This document shows, piece after piece, positions 12,401 through 25,414 of a stretch of 64,000 nt of DNA. The stretch comes from Pomphorhynchus laevis (lineage: Eukaryota; Acanthocephala; Palaeacanthocephala; Echinorhynchida; Pomphorhynchidae), in the NCBI GenBank assembly GCA_012934845.2, contig WNNJ02002510.1, positions 1 to 64,000 of the forward strand, in the 5' to 3' direction. Under the pieces are notes generated by a model. It was given only the letters and a program-made list of their open reading frames with translations, did not search any database and was not told the DNA's origin. Position 1 is the stretch's first letter; every line of letters starts with the position of its first letter. The translations under genes were made by a program, and so were the position numbers.

Positions 12401-14229
12401 TAATTAAATCTAAATATTAAATAATAAGTTATATCACTACGTTTATTTTATAATTATAGTATAATTATAAAATATAATTATATAATTATTGCAAGAATTG
12501 TAATTAGAATTATAATAAATAATTATTATAAATAATCAATTAAATAATTTTATAATTAATAGTCAATATTTTTAATATGAATTAAATTTAAATTAAATTT
12601 TTACGTGATTAACATCGATAGGACAGTACAAAAATTAACATTTGATTTAATAATAGCCTTTAACTATATAATAATAGTTGATAATATTTGAATTATGATA
12701 ATTATAATATTTGATAATATCTATATTATATATAAAATATGTAAAAATCTAATTAAAAAAACAATATTTTTTATTCCGACATAATCAGCTATCGTCATTA
12801 TAAAAACGAGTTTATAAAGTAAATTAAAAAATACATAAACAATAAAAAACAATAATTACAGACAAAAAATTTCAAAAATCTTTTAGTCTCTGGACAATAG
12901 GTTTGTTATTTTTATAAACTTAAAAATAACTATAAATATTTTCTACCCATTAATATACTATCGTCGTTATGAAAATGAGGTTAACATTTTGAGATTTTTA
13001 ATAAACGTTTACAAATACAATCAAATATATTTATATAATAATATTATAAAATTAATATATCAAATATATTAATATAATATATTACAAACAAATTGTTCCT
13101 AGAAAATCACTATCTCTGGCATACGGAAAATTGTTTGTAACAATCTTTTAATCTCAGGTGTTGATCTCAAATATTGAAAAGGACTTGTTAATTTTCAAAG
13201 TGCACGATTATAAAATTATTAATTAGTAACAATTACATTTGGATAAATTAAAAAATGGGAAAATAAAAGTAAAATAAAAAGTTTAGCTCTCCACAATTTT
13301 CTTTATCAAAATGTATGATTTGTGAAAAAGAGATAATAAAGAGTTTAAGCTTTACATTGGTTCGTATTGGAGATAAATTACTTCAAGCATAATAATTTTT
13401 TTTGTGGATTAATTTCACAAAATATATTTTTACAGGAATATAAAATGTCAAACATTTCGTTTGCTTCTGGACAAAAAATTTGTTATTTTTATAAACTTAA
13501 AAATAATTTTTTTTAATTTTGAATTCTTTTAATTTTGAACACTAATTTATTCTTTTTGCTAATGCTATCTAAATACAAGCAACAAACGCTTACCGCTGCT
13601 AGCATCACAAGAAAAGATAACACAATTTGTTCATTGACTGTTGTGCAAAAATAGATCATAAAGAATGTAGAGTTTAAACTTTTTATGAGATTCTTCCGTA
13701 TCGTAGATAAATTACGCTAATCAAAATAAATTTGTACAAATAGCTACATTAATGCAAGACCACATGATTTATATTTAGCGTGCTTATAACACGCGTTACA
13801 TTGTACAAACATTGTCAAATATACAGATTATCAAAAAATCTAAACAGGATATTAACCCAAATTAGAACAGAATTTGTAGATTAACGTTTTTGAAACCAAC
13901 ACAATCACGTAAGTTTACGAATTATATTATAATCAAATATGAATAAACATTTTTATTATTTTTGTTTAATAAAGTTTTTGAAAATAACGTTTTAAATCAT
14001 TTTTAGTTGAAATTTAATGCTTTTAATATGATACCAATAAATTAAGAGATTAGTTTTATATATCATTCTTGTTTATTTCATTAATATTAATGTCCTCATA
14101 ATTGTATATTAAGTGATAGTACGTAAATAACATAGATGATGATTAGTATCATAATATGCAAATATGGAAATACTACTATATTTATTAATAAAACACTTCA
14201 ATTTAAACTTAGATCAAACAAGCGCTTAC
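9408..14229. other. Upstream region or long 5' intron, no gene seen
   Basis: AT-rich throughout. The longest frame (11842-12144, minus) shows no motif or splice context and looks like chance. If the exon at 14230-14370 is used, this whole stretch is intron for that transcript. Confidence 0.5.
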
Positions 14230-14370
14230 CACGTAGTCACCTCCACATAATTGTTGATCTAGCAGTTGATGATTATTGGACAACCTTGACTGGGTGCATG
14301 CGATAGCTGTATGCGCCGCTTGTAAATATGCTTGATCGTCTTGATTACAATTTTCCAAATGCGATAACAT
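14230..14370 (-). CDS. Candidate alternative first exon of the RRM gene
   Basis: From ATG at 14370, 47 codons (MLSHLENCNQDDQAYLQAAH...) run to a strong donor, TACGTG|GTAAGC, in phase 0. The segment has higher GC and a Gln/Asn/Ala-rich composition, unlike the surrounding chance frames. Phase 0 is exactly what the RRM1 exon at 3502 requires, whereas joining it to the 9336 exon would hit a stop. Family genes commonly have several first exons with different Q-rich leaders. An alternative reading begins at an acceptor near 14410, making it an internal exon. It could also belong to an unrelated gene. Confidence 0.4.
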
Positions 14371-14409
14371 TCTTGATTGAATCTTGATTGGTAAGAGTAA
14401 AGATTTCAC

Positions 14410-16300
14410 TTTTCAGTCAATGTATTTCTTTAAGATGAGAAGAATTATATCAAGACAGTTTAAGGTGGTAAATAAATTTTACTTTTATTTTCAAATGTGA
14501 AGGTATTCAGCTTTTAGCTTTAAAAGAATTTCCAACAGTTAGTAATAAGCCAGTAGAATCTTTAAAATTTTCCATTCAAATGTGTTTCAGATGAACCAAC
14601 TAATCTGCTAATTAAGACAAAAAAAAACAAAAATATACAATATTTATATTGCGTATTCACTAATATTGACTGTTATAAAATCTCTTTCGATAATAAAGCG
14701 TTTTATAATTTTACATTCGTTGGCATTAAATTACTCCTAACCTTAAAGGTATGGAGTCGGAAATGTCAAAAATTGTTATAATTCAAGCAAACGTGTTAAA
14801 GTTTATAGCGAGACATGCAGGTAATTAATTATTTAATCAACTTAATTATCAGATATTTCTGATATCTGACTATGTTATAAATTTACTAATTGTTTAAGTT
14901 AGCAAGTTAAAATCTAACGAAATTAAAGTAGAATTGTAATTTGTTATTTTAGTATTTTACGAGTAATAAAAGGATAAAATCAAAAAGTAACGTTGATTTG
15001 GCTGTTGTTAATTGATAGATTAATAAAGGTATATATAAGAATTAAGCATAGCTCTGGGGTGTAATCTTCAAGTCCAACAATAGAAATGATATTCAGGCGG
15101 TACAACCAATAGTCAACAAATCAAAGAAAAATATTCCTTACGCTTAGCCGCTAGGGTTTCTTCAAAGTTATACTGTATAGATATAATTCGTCTTAGTTTC
15201 TTTAAGTCCTAGAAGCCCTACCTGTGAATTTTATACTAATTAAAACATGGAAATATCTTAATCTAAAAATTAACTCAGTACTTTTATAAACAAATTAATA
15301 TAAAATATTTTATTATAAAGTATTTTATTAATATAAAATATTATTTTACTATAATAAAAATTGAAGGACATCATGAAAAACTGCTATTAGTTTTCGATTT
15401 TTGCTCTACAATCCAAAGCATTAATTGCAACACAATCGGAATCAATTTTACCGTCAATATATCCAAGAAATGTAGCTTGTGTATACCGCAATTCGGGATA
15501 CTATCTATAGATATCCTATCTATACTATGTTCTTGATGGATATGATAGATATATATCCCATCTATTGTGTGATATACGAGATAAGAATCGTATATCAAAG
15601 GAGTTTATTTCCACATTGAAATTATTGGTGTTGACCAGAGCTAACACCATAGTGATTAATATTTTGTTATCACCAATATAAAATTTAATATTTTGTTATT
15701 GTAATAGCAAAATATCAAATGATAAATTTACGTGAATTACAATATCCTTACAGTATGATATTAGAATCCAGATATTTTGCATATTATATTATTGATTAAT
15801 AATTAATAAGTGATTAATAATTTGCGATAAACACTGAAAACTTATAAATAACAGTATTTCAAAATTATAAACATTAGTATTTTTGTTATTTCAAAATTAT
15901 TGATCAGCATTTATAAATAATTTTATAAATTATAAATAATTTTAAAACGTTCATTTTGTATTTCGTAAAAATGTTTACTCATTACAATTTAATGCACAAA
16001 ATGTTCATTGCTAAAAGGTTCATCATAAAGTTAGTCTTTAAACTAATACATTTATCTGAACTGTTAATTTATAACAACAAAAAAGAGCGCTCAAATAAAA
16101 CGAGAAGTGTCGCTCAGTGTAAAATAAAACGAGAAAAAAAATATGCTTTTCTAGCAAATATTCAATGTAAATATATGCTTTTAAAATTTAGACGTCACTA
16201 AAATGTTTGCTGTGCAACTGAAATACATTTAAGTGAAATCAATTGTTGAACAAACGTATTTAATAAAACAAAATCTCGCTCAAACTAATTTATTTGCTTC
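14410..16300. other. AT-rich stretch, no gene supported
   Basis: A tandem-like set of GATATATCC/ATCTAT words lies at about 15500-15570. Short frames at 15371-15598 (minus) and 15956-16201 (plus) have no recognisable motif. Confidence 0.45.
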
Positions 16301-16529
16301 TTGTGCGAGAAATTAAATGTCAAAAACCGTTAATAATTCAGATAATATAACTAAGTCTAGGTAAAATATAAATTAAACTAAAAATTATTTTATTTTTAAA
16401 TTAAATTTAATAATAAAATAATGATAAGTAATTACAAATAATTTTATAATTTTCATATATAATTTTAAATTGAAATTTAAAATAATGTTAATTCTTATGA
16501 ATTGACTGATAAATAATAGACGATGAATC

Positions 16530-16674
16530 AGAATAAGGATTAGAGGTCATCAGGTGGACCTGCTATGATATCATGTTTCGGCCCATATTCCTCGACCCAA
16601 CATAGCAGCCTGGCCAAATACGCACTAATGACGTATTTTCTCGGATGAAATTTGACTATCAAGTATCTTATTCT
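16530..16674 (+). ncRNA. Structured RNA block, copy 2 (pseudoknot candidate)
   Basis: The closing helix is AGAATAAG (16530-16537) with CTTATTCT (16667-16674). Helix A is CTGCTATG (16560-16567) with CATAGCAG (16601-16608). Helix B is GGCC (16580-16583) with GGCC (16612-16615), crossing A. The hairpin is AAATACG / CGTATTT. No promoter is evident. Confidence 0.55.
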
Positions 16675-18794
16675 AATATAAAGTATATTATTTATTATTC
16701 ATAAAAATTTTCCACATTAGAATTTAAATTTATTTTTAATACTATTGTATAAAATTTGACAATATTTATTTTGATGATTGATATCTATTTAATCATATCA
16801 GTAATAATATATTTATAAATCAAATGGATTTATAAATATATTAGAATATAATCTAATAAAGATCTTATAAATAATATATTACATAATTATATAATTATAT
16901 TATAATATTATAATTAATATTATAAAATAACATAATTAAATATCACATTAATAAATTAATATTATGTATATTAGTCTACGTTAAATTAGTTCTTTTTTAA
17001 TTCCAAACATAATTAAATTTTTTTGTTCAAATTTCACAAATTTTAGATTAAAAATAGGTTTAGATTAATTAATAAATTTAGATTAAAAATTAATTTATTA
17101 ATTTAGATTAATAACTCACAGTATCAGTATTTCTAACATAGGTTATATTATCGGGAAAACAAAGTTCACAGGTCAATAATAACTTGTCAGTAGAACAAAT
17201 CAGTTCAGATAACTGAATCTACATATTTTATACTATTTATAAATAAAAATATAGATAAATAATAAATAATCATATAAGTTTTTACGATTTATATTTATAT
17301 CAAATTAACATTTAAAACTGAAATTTAAAATAGAAATTAATTTTTATGCATTGAATAATAAATAACAAACGATGTATTTGTTGATTTATATTTTTCACTA
17401 TTTTCTGTTTGATGATATTTTTATAGTAATCTAGTTTAAAATGTATTTATTAAATTATTAAAATGATTTTGAAGAAAGACAATATAATTTCATATTATGA
17501 CAATTCTTAAAATTTCATTATTTAATTTCATTATTCTATTTTTGCATGAATGCTCATGCCAAAATATGTTTTTTTGTAAATTTAAATATGACATTAAATG
17601 TTAATGTAATGTTCATATCTAGATATATACTTTATCGTCAATATTAGTTTTATTAAGAATACGATTACCTAAATAAATTGGTTCACTTATTGAATAAAAA
17701 TTATTAGAGTTAAATATTAGAGTTAAGTGTTAAATGAAAATTAGATTTTAAATAGAAATAGGGCTACTATTATCTTATATTTGAACAAATAATAATATAC
17801 AATAAATTATGTAAATATAAATATATATTATTATGTATTTTTTATATAATATATAATATTATATAATATATGACAATAACATATACACTAATATTATATA
17901 ATTATATATAATAATTATTATTCTGCCCCTATTCCTCTACCCAACATATCAGCGAAGCCATATAAATCAGCTAACACGTGCTAATGACGTATTTTCTTTG
18001 ATTAAATTTGATTGTCTAGTATCTTATTCTAATGCAAAGTATATTATTAATTATCCATCCATAAAAATTTTCCGCTAATGATTTTAAATTTATTCTTTAT
18101 ATTATTGTGTTGATTTATATTTTACTATTTTCTGTTTGATGGTATTTTTATAGTAACCTAGTTTAAAATATGCATTCATATTATTATTTAAAGTATTTTA
18201 AAGAAAGTATACACTAATAATTAGTATAATACACTAATATTATATAATTATATAATATAACTTATATATTTTACTATTTTCTGATTAATGTTATTTTTAT
18301 AGTAACCTAGTTTAAAATAAGTATATTTTAAATTATTTAAATGATTTTTAAGAAAGCCAATATCATTACATATTGTTGCAATTCTTAAAATTTCATTATT
18401 TAATGTATTATATTTTATATTATATGGTATGCATGAATGCTCATGCAAAAATATGTTTCTTGTATGTGCTATTTTTACGATATAAATTAAAATAGGAACT
18501 GATATGCTATCAGGTTTCTCGTCCTATATATCTACCCAATAATTCAGCGATGCCAAATGCATGCTAATGACGTAATTAATGCTAATAATTATAATTATTT
18601 TTGTTCTAATAAATAAAAATAGATAAAATAATAATGCTAAATCAATAAATCAAAATTTAATAATTAGATAATAAATAATTATAAATAATTCTTATAAGAT
18701 TTAATATAATTTATATCAAGTTAAAATAAACAATTGAAATTTAAAATATAGGTCAAATTTTATGAATTGACTAATAAATAGCAAACGATGTTTC

Positions 18795-18939
18795 AGTATA
18801 TAGATTTGAGGTTATCAAGAGGAACTGCTATGTTATCAGGTTTCGGTCCATATTCCTTGACACAACATAGCAGCGGGGCCAAGTACGTGCTAATGACGTA
18901 TATCTTCTGATGAAATTTGATTATATAGTATCTTATTCT
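18795..18939 (+). ncRNA. Structured RNA block, copy 3 (pseudoknot candidate)
   Basis: Helix A is the longest of any copy, CTGCTATGTT with AACATAGCAG (10 bp). Helix B is GGTCC with GGGCC, again G-U in the + sense. The hairpin is TACGT / ACGTA around GCTAATG. The 5' half of the closing helix is mutated and the 3' half CTTATTCT remains. RT-derived sequence on the minus strand follows at about 18990. Confidence 0.55.
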
Positions 18940-19024
18940 AATACAAAGTATATTATTTATTATCTATCCATAGAAATTTGCCACTTAAGAGTTTAAATTT
19001 ATTCTTATATTATTGTGTTGATTT

Positions 19025-19345
19025 TTATTTTACTATTTTCTGTTTGATGTTATTTTTATAGTAACCTAGTTTAAAATATGTATCTATTAAATTATTTAAA
19101 TGATTTTTAAGAAAGCCAATATCATTACATATTGTTGCAATTCTTAAAATTTCATTATTTATTGTATTATATTTTATATTATATGGTATGCATGAATGTT
19201 CATGCAAAAATATGTTTCTTGTAAATTTAAATATGTCATCTTTACGATATAAATTAATAGTAGTTTTAGTTGATGTTAATTTAATGTTCATATCTAGATA
19301 TACACCTTCTTTATCATTAATATTGGTTTTGTTAATATCAATTTT
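19025..19345 (-). pseudogene. PLE-like RT C-terminal fragment
   Basis: Minus-strand frame with the family tail: MNIKLTSTKTTINLYRKDD, then the HEHSCIPYNIKYN region and LGYYKNNIKQKIVK. These match the part of the RT downstream of the YIDD box (LDMNIKL, LYRKDD). Catalytic residues are absent, so it cannot be an active RT. An identical layout is seen in four other fragments nearby. Confidence 0.75.
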
Positions 19346-19671
19346 TCATTTATCTGTTCTTTATTTTTGTTTAAAACAAAAATTAACATATTATATAATT
19401 ATATAATATAATTATATTTATAATTATATATATAATATGTAATAAAATAATATACAATGTATTAGAATTCAGGTTATAGGAAATATGAAGGGAGCTTAAA
19501 TTTTGCTTTTCGTATTTTAAAAATCGGCCGAACGTTCGGTTGCTCAAAGAGTCGCTCATAATTTATGATGCAATTTTTGACATTTTTAAAATACAACTTT
19601 TTATCGAATTCCAGGATTTGACCCTGTCAAATCAATATTTTCCTTGTGATCTCACTCAAAGCAAATTTCAC

Positions 19672-20605
19672 AGTAAATTTGAAATTAGGTATTTTCTCTT
19701 TTATGATTGTAATTCCAGTGTTATGCTGGCATTCGTAAATTTATCAAAATATTGCGTATTTTAGTATTAACGAATAGAAAATAGAAAATAAACAATAAAT
19801 GATTGAATGATTGATATCCTTAATCCTCATCACAAAGGTGTTACTAAAATGCTGAAATAATAAGTTCTAAACTTTATTAAAAAGTAGACTTTATTAAAGT
19901 AGACTTTAAATAAAGTTATGTATCGAAAATTGTTATATATCAATATATCGAAAATTGTTTCATATCTTTATATAATTTGAATTTATTTTTTAAACAGTAA
20001 TGAACAAATTCATATTCTATAAAGCTTAAGAACAAGTCAGCTATAATTGGGCTACTATTACCTACAATTTGAACACCTTTTACTTGTCTAAATATAGATG
20101 TCCCTACTTTTAAATAATTTTGATTTATCAAAATATTTAAGGATTCTATTAATTCAATTTTATCCATATATTTATATTTATTTGATGGTTTAATTTTTGT
20201 TAGATATGCGTTAGTTATTATTATCTTCTATTTGGACAAATAATAATATATAATAAATTATATAAATATATTATTATGTATATTATATATAATATTATAT
20301 AATATATAATAATTATATATACACTAATATTATATAATTATATAATATAATTTATATATTTAACTATTTTCTGTTTGATGGTATTTTTATAGTAACCTAG
20401 TTTAAAATATGCATCTATTAAATGATTTAAATGATTTTGAAGAAAGACAGTATCGTTACAAATTGTTGAAATTCTCAAAATTTCATAATTTAATGTATTA
20501 TATTTTATATTATATGGTATGCATGAATGCTCATGCAAAAATATGTCTTGTAAATTTAAATATGTCATCTTTACGATATAAATTAATAGTAGTTTTAGTT
20601 AATGT
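19672..20605 (-). repeat. Left arm of ~0.93-kb near-perfect inverted repeat
   Basis: This arm is the reverse complement of 22713-23650, including two identical translated segments: MDKIELIES... at 20167-19940 and MTYLNLQDIF... at 20568-20338. The outer end of identity is at the AGTAAATTTG word (19672 / 23650). At the inner end the two arms drift into merely homologous RT sequence. The spacer is about 2.1 kb. Confidence 0.85.
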
Positions 20606-20831
20606 TAATTTAATGTTCATATCAAGATATATACTTTCTTTATCATTAATATTGGTTTTATTAAGAATAAGGCTACCTAAATAAATATGTTCGCTTATTG
20701 AATAAAAATTGCTAGTAACCTAGTTTAAAATATGTATCTATTTAATTATTTAAATCAAGTTAAAATAAAAAATTAAATTTAAAATAAACGTCATTTTTAT
20801 GAATTGACTAATAAATAACATACGTTGTATC

Positions 20832-20972
20832 AGAATAAGAATTAGAGGTCATCAGGAGGAACTGCTATGCTATTAGGTTTCGGCCCCTAACTCCTCTATC
20901 CAACATAGCAGCGGGGCCAAATACATGCTAATGATGTATTTTCTCTGAAATAACTATCTAGTATCTTATTCT
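20832..20972 (+). ncRNA. Structured RNA block, copy 4 (pseudoknot candidate)
   Basis: The closing helix AGAATAAG / CTTATTCT is intact. Helix A is CTGCTATG / CATAGCAG. Helix B is GGCCCC / GGGGCC (6 bp). The hairpin is AAATACAT / ATGTATTT, in which the C-G pair of copy 3 has become A-T on both sides. Confidence 0.6.
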
Positions 20973-21269
20973 AATACAAAGTATATTATTTATTATCCAT
21001 CCATAAAAATTTGCCACTTAAGAGTTTAAATTTATTCTTTATATTATTGTGTTGATTTATATATTTTACTATTTTCTGTTTGATGGTATTTTTATAGTAA
21101 CCTAGTTTAAAATATGCATCTATTAAATTATTTAAATGATTTTGAAGAAAGCCAATATCATTACATATTGTTGCAATTCTTAAAATTTCATTATTTAATG
21201 TATTATATTTTATATTATATGGTATGCATGAATGCTAATGCAAAAATATGTTTCTTATTAATTATTTTA

Positions 21270-22270
21270 TTATATTATTACTATTTTATTAAGAATGACG
21301 CACAACTATTAATAAATAGTTGGGAATTATATATCTAATTAGGTTTTAAAATTAGTAAAATTCAATTAGATAATTGAATTAGCTAATTGAAGTAATAATA
21401 TGCCATTTTGAATATGGATTGAATATTTTTAAGTGCAACTATGATAGTCAATGATTAATTGCCAGCTAAATGATTTACAAAATTATTTAATTTTCTAAAT
21501 CATTTAGAATAAATGATTTTTAATAAATAAATAAATAAATTTTCTAAATCATTCAAAATTATTTCATTAATTTTTTTCAAAATTTCATTTTGAAATTTTC
21601 TAAATCATTTTTCTTAATTTTCCACAAAATCGAAAATGCATAATAAAGTGCAATTAAAAATGTTTATAGTGATTTTTAATCTATTTCAGCTTATAAGCAA
21701 CTTGAGAGTGGAGCCATCAAGGAAAAACATTATGGATCTGTGAAATTCTATCGCACCCGTCAAGTTTAGTACAATCTCCATGGAGTTTCTGTCACTAACT
21801 AAAATGCTCCGTTGGGACTGAGTAATATTTATAAAGTAAATATATAGCTGTAATATATGGGATTATATACTATTACATTATATACTATATTACATACTGT
21901 AATATGGGATCTCCTAACCCAATTAGAAAATTCTTATTTTTATTAGTGAAAAAGTTTAACGAGACTTGCCTTTTAAGCAGCTTAATTTTACTTAAATTTG
22001 GTGTACATTGATCTATACCAGACTGTTATATCGAAGTACTTACAAAACGTAAATTATCTTATTTTGAAGTTCCCATGTTTAACATGGGTACAACTGAAAA
22101 TATCAAAACTGTCTGCGTTCTATTCAGTTTACGTTCTTTCAAAAGTCTGTTATTGTGGCTGCTACCAATGTTGACAATTACATTTTTATACTAGAAAGAA
22201 AACGAAAAACACTCATCACGCCCAATTTTACAAAAAAGTATCTTACATAACGTAAGAAAATTTCCAACAT
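21270..22270. other. Spacer of the inverted repeat, no gene
   Basis: AT-rich sequence between the arms. It includes a stretch of ATTT/TTTA repeats at about 21470-21610 and no recognisable coding or RNA feature. Confidence 0.5.
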
Positions 22271-22273
22271 CAT

Positions 22274-22577
22274 AAAAGTTTGCATTGTAAGAACGACATT
22301 CATATTGTATAGTAAAGTTATAGTAAAGTTAAAGAGGTTGAGCATTATTTAATTAATAATTATCATTTAATTATAGAAAGATTAAAATTGTTCATAACTG
22401 TTTAAAAAATAAATCTAAATTATAAAAGTTTGCATTGTAAGAACGACATTCATATTGTATAGTAAAGTTATAGTAAAGTTAAAGAGGTTGAGCATTATTT
22501 AATTAATTAATAATTATCATTTAATTATAAAAAGATTAAAATTGTTCATAACTGTTTAAAAAATAAATCTAAATTAT
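22274..22577. repeat. 150-bp tandem duplication
   Basis: TGCATTGTAA starts at 22281 and 22431. The two ~150-base units differ by only a few bases (an extra AATT and one A/G change). The unit ends in sequence from the RT family (TTCATAACTG, AAAAATAAATCTAAATTA), so it duplicated after that sequence had arrived. Confidence 0.85.
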
Positions 22578-22712
22578 ATGAAGATATGAAATAAATGTTC
22601 CGATATATTGATGATACATGTGTATTTAATTCTAACAATTTTTATTCAATACGTGAACAATTTATCCAGGTAGCCTGATAAAGAAGGTGTATATCTAGAT
22701 ATGAACATTAAA

Positions 22713-23650
22713 TTAACATCAACTAAAACTACTATTAATTTATATCGTAAAGATGACATATTTAAATTTACAAGACATATTTTTGCATGAGCATTCATGC
22801 ATACCATATAATATAAAATATAATACATTAAATTATGAAATTTTGAGAATTTCAACAATTTGTAACGATACTGTCTTTCTTCAAAATCATTTAAATCATT
22901 TAATAGATGCATATTTTAAACTAGGTTACTATAAAAATACCATCAAACAGAAAATAGTTAAATATATAAATTATATTATATAATTATATAATATTAGTGT
23001 ATATATAATTATTATATATTATATAATATTATATATAATATACATAATAATATATTTATATAATTTATTATATATTATTATTTGTCCAAATAGAAGATAA
23101 TAATAACTAACGCATATCTAACAAAAATTAAACCATCAAATAAATATAAATATATGGATAAAATTGAATTAATAGAATCCTTAAATATTTTGATAAATCA
23201 AAATTATTTAAAAGTAGGGACATCTATATTTAGACAAGTAAAAGGTGTTCAAATTGTAGGTAATAGTAGCCCAATTATAGCTGACTTGTTCTTAAGCTTT
23301 ATAGAATATGAATTTGTTCATTACTGTTTAAAAAATAAATTCAAATTATATAAAGATATGAAACAATTTTCGATATATTGATATATAACAATTTTCGATA
23401 CATAACTTTATTTAAAGTCTACTTTAATAAAGTCTACTTTTTAATAAAGTTTAGAACTTATTATTTCAGCATTTTAGTAACACCTTTGTGATGAGGATTA
23501 AGGATATCAATCATTCAATCATTTATTGTTTTATTTTATATTTTCTATTCGTTAATACTAAAATACGCAATATTTTGATAAATTTACGAATGCCAGCATA
23601 ACACTGGAATTACAAGCATAAAAGAGAAAATACCTAATTTCAAATTTACT
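22713..23650 (+). repeat. Right arm of ~0.93-kb near-perfect inverted repeat
   Basis: Partner of 19672-20605. It carries, in + orientation, the HEHSCIPYN tail (22753-22983) and the MDKIELIES/ADLFL segment (23154-23381), identical in translation to the left arm. In both arms the segment reads VQIVGNSSP where the copy at 54.3 kb has VPMGGNSSP. The shared departure shows one arm was copied from the other. Confidence 0.85.
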
Positions 23651-24135
23651 ATATGTAAAGCTATATATTAGCTTTACATATATTTACTATATATTAGCCA
23701 ATATGTAATGATATTGGCTTTCTTCAAAATCATTTAAATAATTTAATAGATACATATTTTAAACTAGGGTACTATAAAAATAAAATCAAAAAAATCTTCG
23801 TCGGAAATTCTTGACTTATAGATATTAAGATACACGAGAATATCAAATTTTATTAGATAACACGTCATTAGCAGGTATTTAGCCCTACTGCAATGCAGGG
23901 TCAATGAATAGGTGTCAAAATCTGGTAATAAATCAGTTCTTTCTGATGAGCTCCAATCCTTATTAAGATACATCGTATATTATTTATTAGTCAATTCATA
24001 CAAATTAATTATTATTTGAAATTCTAACTTTATATAAATTTTAATTATATAAAATCTTATATAATTATTTATTAATTATAATTTTTTATCTTTTATTTAT
24101 GTAGTATAAAATACGCAGACTCAGTTAGCTGATCT

Positions 24136-25150
24136 AATTTATAGTGATCTAATCATAAAATCTTAAACGTAACACGAAAATGTTTAAACTCATAGTATTT
24201 TGCTTTATCAATATAGATGTTTTGTTTATAATAAAAAATTTCTTAAAATAAATTTTATATTTATTATACTTTATATTATAAAGTAAATAATATTTTTCGT
24301 ATAAAAATTCAATAAATTCTCTTTTGTGATTTCTATCAATGACAATATGATTGCGATTTTTAAGGTATTATTTTATAGCTAACTGATATTTTACTGATCA
24401 AAGTTAACTGATATATTACTTAATATTAGATTAAATAATAATCTAATTAATATTATTTAAATATTTTTATATTAATTTTTTAATATAAAAACTTTTAATA
24501 TTATTTTATCAATATAATTTAAATAATTTAAAAGTTTAAAATAATTAGTTATATTATACAAATTAGTTCTGTGGATCAAATACTTATTGACTTGTGATTC
24601 AACATTTGGTAATTACATAAGTGCTTACAGTTTGTTTAAATTTTCTGAGAAATAATAAGCACTAATTGTATTTTTGAATTATGTATTTTATACATAATAG
24701 TCTGAACAAAAGTCTGAACTAAACCGTTATAAGTGCAATTTGAGTATATAAATGAATTTTGACGCATGATTTGTAATGCTATGGCACCAAGTTCTCTCAA
24801 GTGCTAAATAAATTAAAACAATTTATTGTGTTCTTTCATAATATGAATTAAAGGAAACTGTTTCGAGTGAAAGTGAACATCAACTTCTGCAATCAGTTAA
24901 GGTAATTATCGACACTAATAATCCAAAAGAGATAAATAGATCTTTATCTTTTAACAAAGAGATCTTTGTTTAAAGAGATTAATAATCCAATTAATAAATT
25001 TTTAAATGAAACTAATTTAAAAAAAAGATAAATTCTTAAACAAACTAATTTGTTCGCTTTTTGAGTGAATAATTAATTAGATTCCAAAAGTGGATAATAA
25101 AGTTGTAAAATAAGCATAATGAGAAATGAGAGGATTATGTAGGAAATAGT
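24136..25150. other. AT-rich stretch, no gene supported
   Basis: No coding frame or RNA gene found between the end of the RT nest (inverted end motif at about 24120) and the foldback element. Confidence 0.5.
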
Positions 25151-25318
25151 TTATCATCAATGTAGCAACCACGAAAGAATCGACAAAACGATAACTAGTA
25201 CCATTTCGTCATTGTTTTGACTCATCAGTTTGATTCGGCACTGATAAGTGAAAACAGTTACAAAACAGTACTAGTTATCGTTTTGTCGATTCTTTCGTGG
25301 TTGCCACATTGATGATAA
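25151..25318 (-). mobile_element. Foldback element containing a hammerhead core
   Basis: Arms 25151-25202 and 25268-25318 are near-perfect reverse complements with one mismatch (TAGCAACC against TGGCAACC). The 65-base loop holds, on the minus strand, a hammerhead-ribozyme core at 25228-25204. The arms extend helix III of that ribozyme to about 50 bp. There is no ORF, and no clear target-site duplication was found. Confidence 0.8.
25204..25228 (-). ncRNA. Hammerhead ribozyme core in foldback loop
   Basis: Read on the minus strand: CTGATGA, then helix II GTCA / TGAC with a six-base loop AAACAA, then GAAA. All invariant bases are present. After GAAA the strand enters TGGTACTAG..., which pairs with the opposite arm through ...CTAGTACTGT, placing a GUU cleavage triplet at the junction (type III layout). 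Helix I is the weak part: only about two pairs adjoin the junction. Confidence 0.6.
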
Positions 25319-25414
25319 AATAAGCATGATTTATTTTTAAAAAAAATAAATTAAAATAAAAATGAAGCATAGGAACTTGCACACGCCGGTCGCTGCTATC
25401 TAGCGAACATCGGC

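Larger units (their letters stand above)
16300..24135. mobile_element. Nest of PLE-like RT element fragments
   Basis: At least seven fragments of one RT family lie here. Those at about 17380-17700, 18100-18480, 19000-19345, 19940-20690 and 21030-21260 are on the minus strand. Those at about 22590-23400 and 23680-23800 are on the plus strand. Nearly all carry only the last third of the RT: the MDKIELIES segment, ADLFL motif, YRKDD and HEHSCIPYN tail. Several are followed by copies of the structured RNA block and by the end motif ATCAGCTAACTGAGTC. No fragment here has the RT N-terminus or an endonuclease. All are broken or partial, yet copies are very alike, so amplification was recent compared with the Gypsy remnants. 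Confidence 0.8.

Noticed and set aside
15387-15493. Minus-strand frame ending ATFLGYIDGKIDSD... as a terminal exon
   Set aside because: Protein-like composition, but short, without a clear acceptor and without any recognised family.
16530-16674. The structured block as an HDV-like ribozyme
   Set aside because: Crossing helices fit the topology, but there is no P4 helix and no catalytic C in the expected junction on either strand, so I call it only a pseudoknot candidate.
18885-18920. CTAATGA...GAAA within the structured block as a hammerhead
   Set aside because: The invariant G is A in all copies that have the phrase, the GAAA is lost in one copy, and no helix II forms between them.
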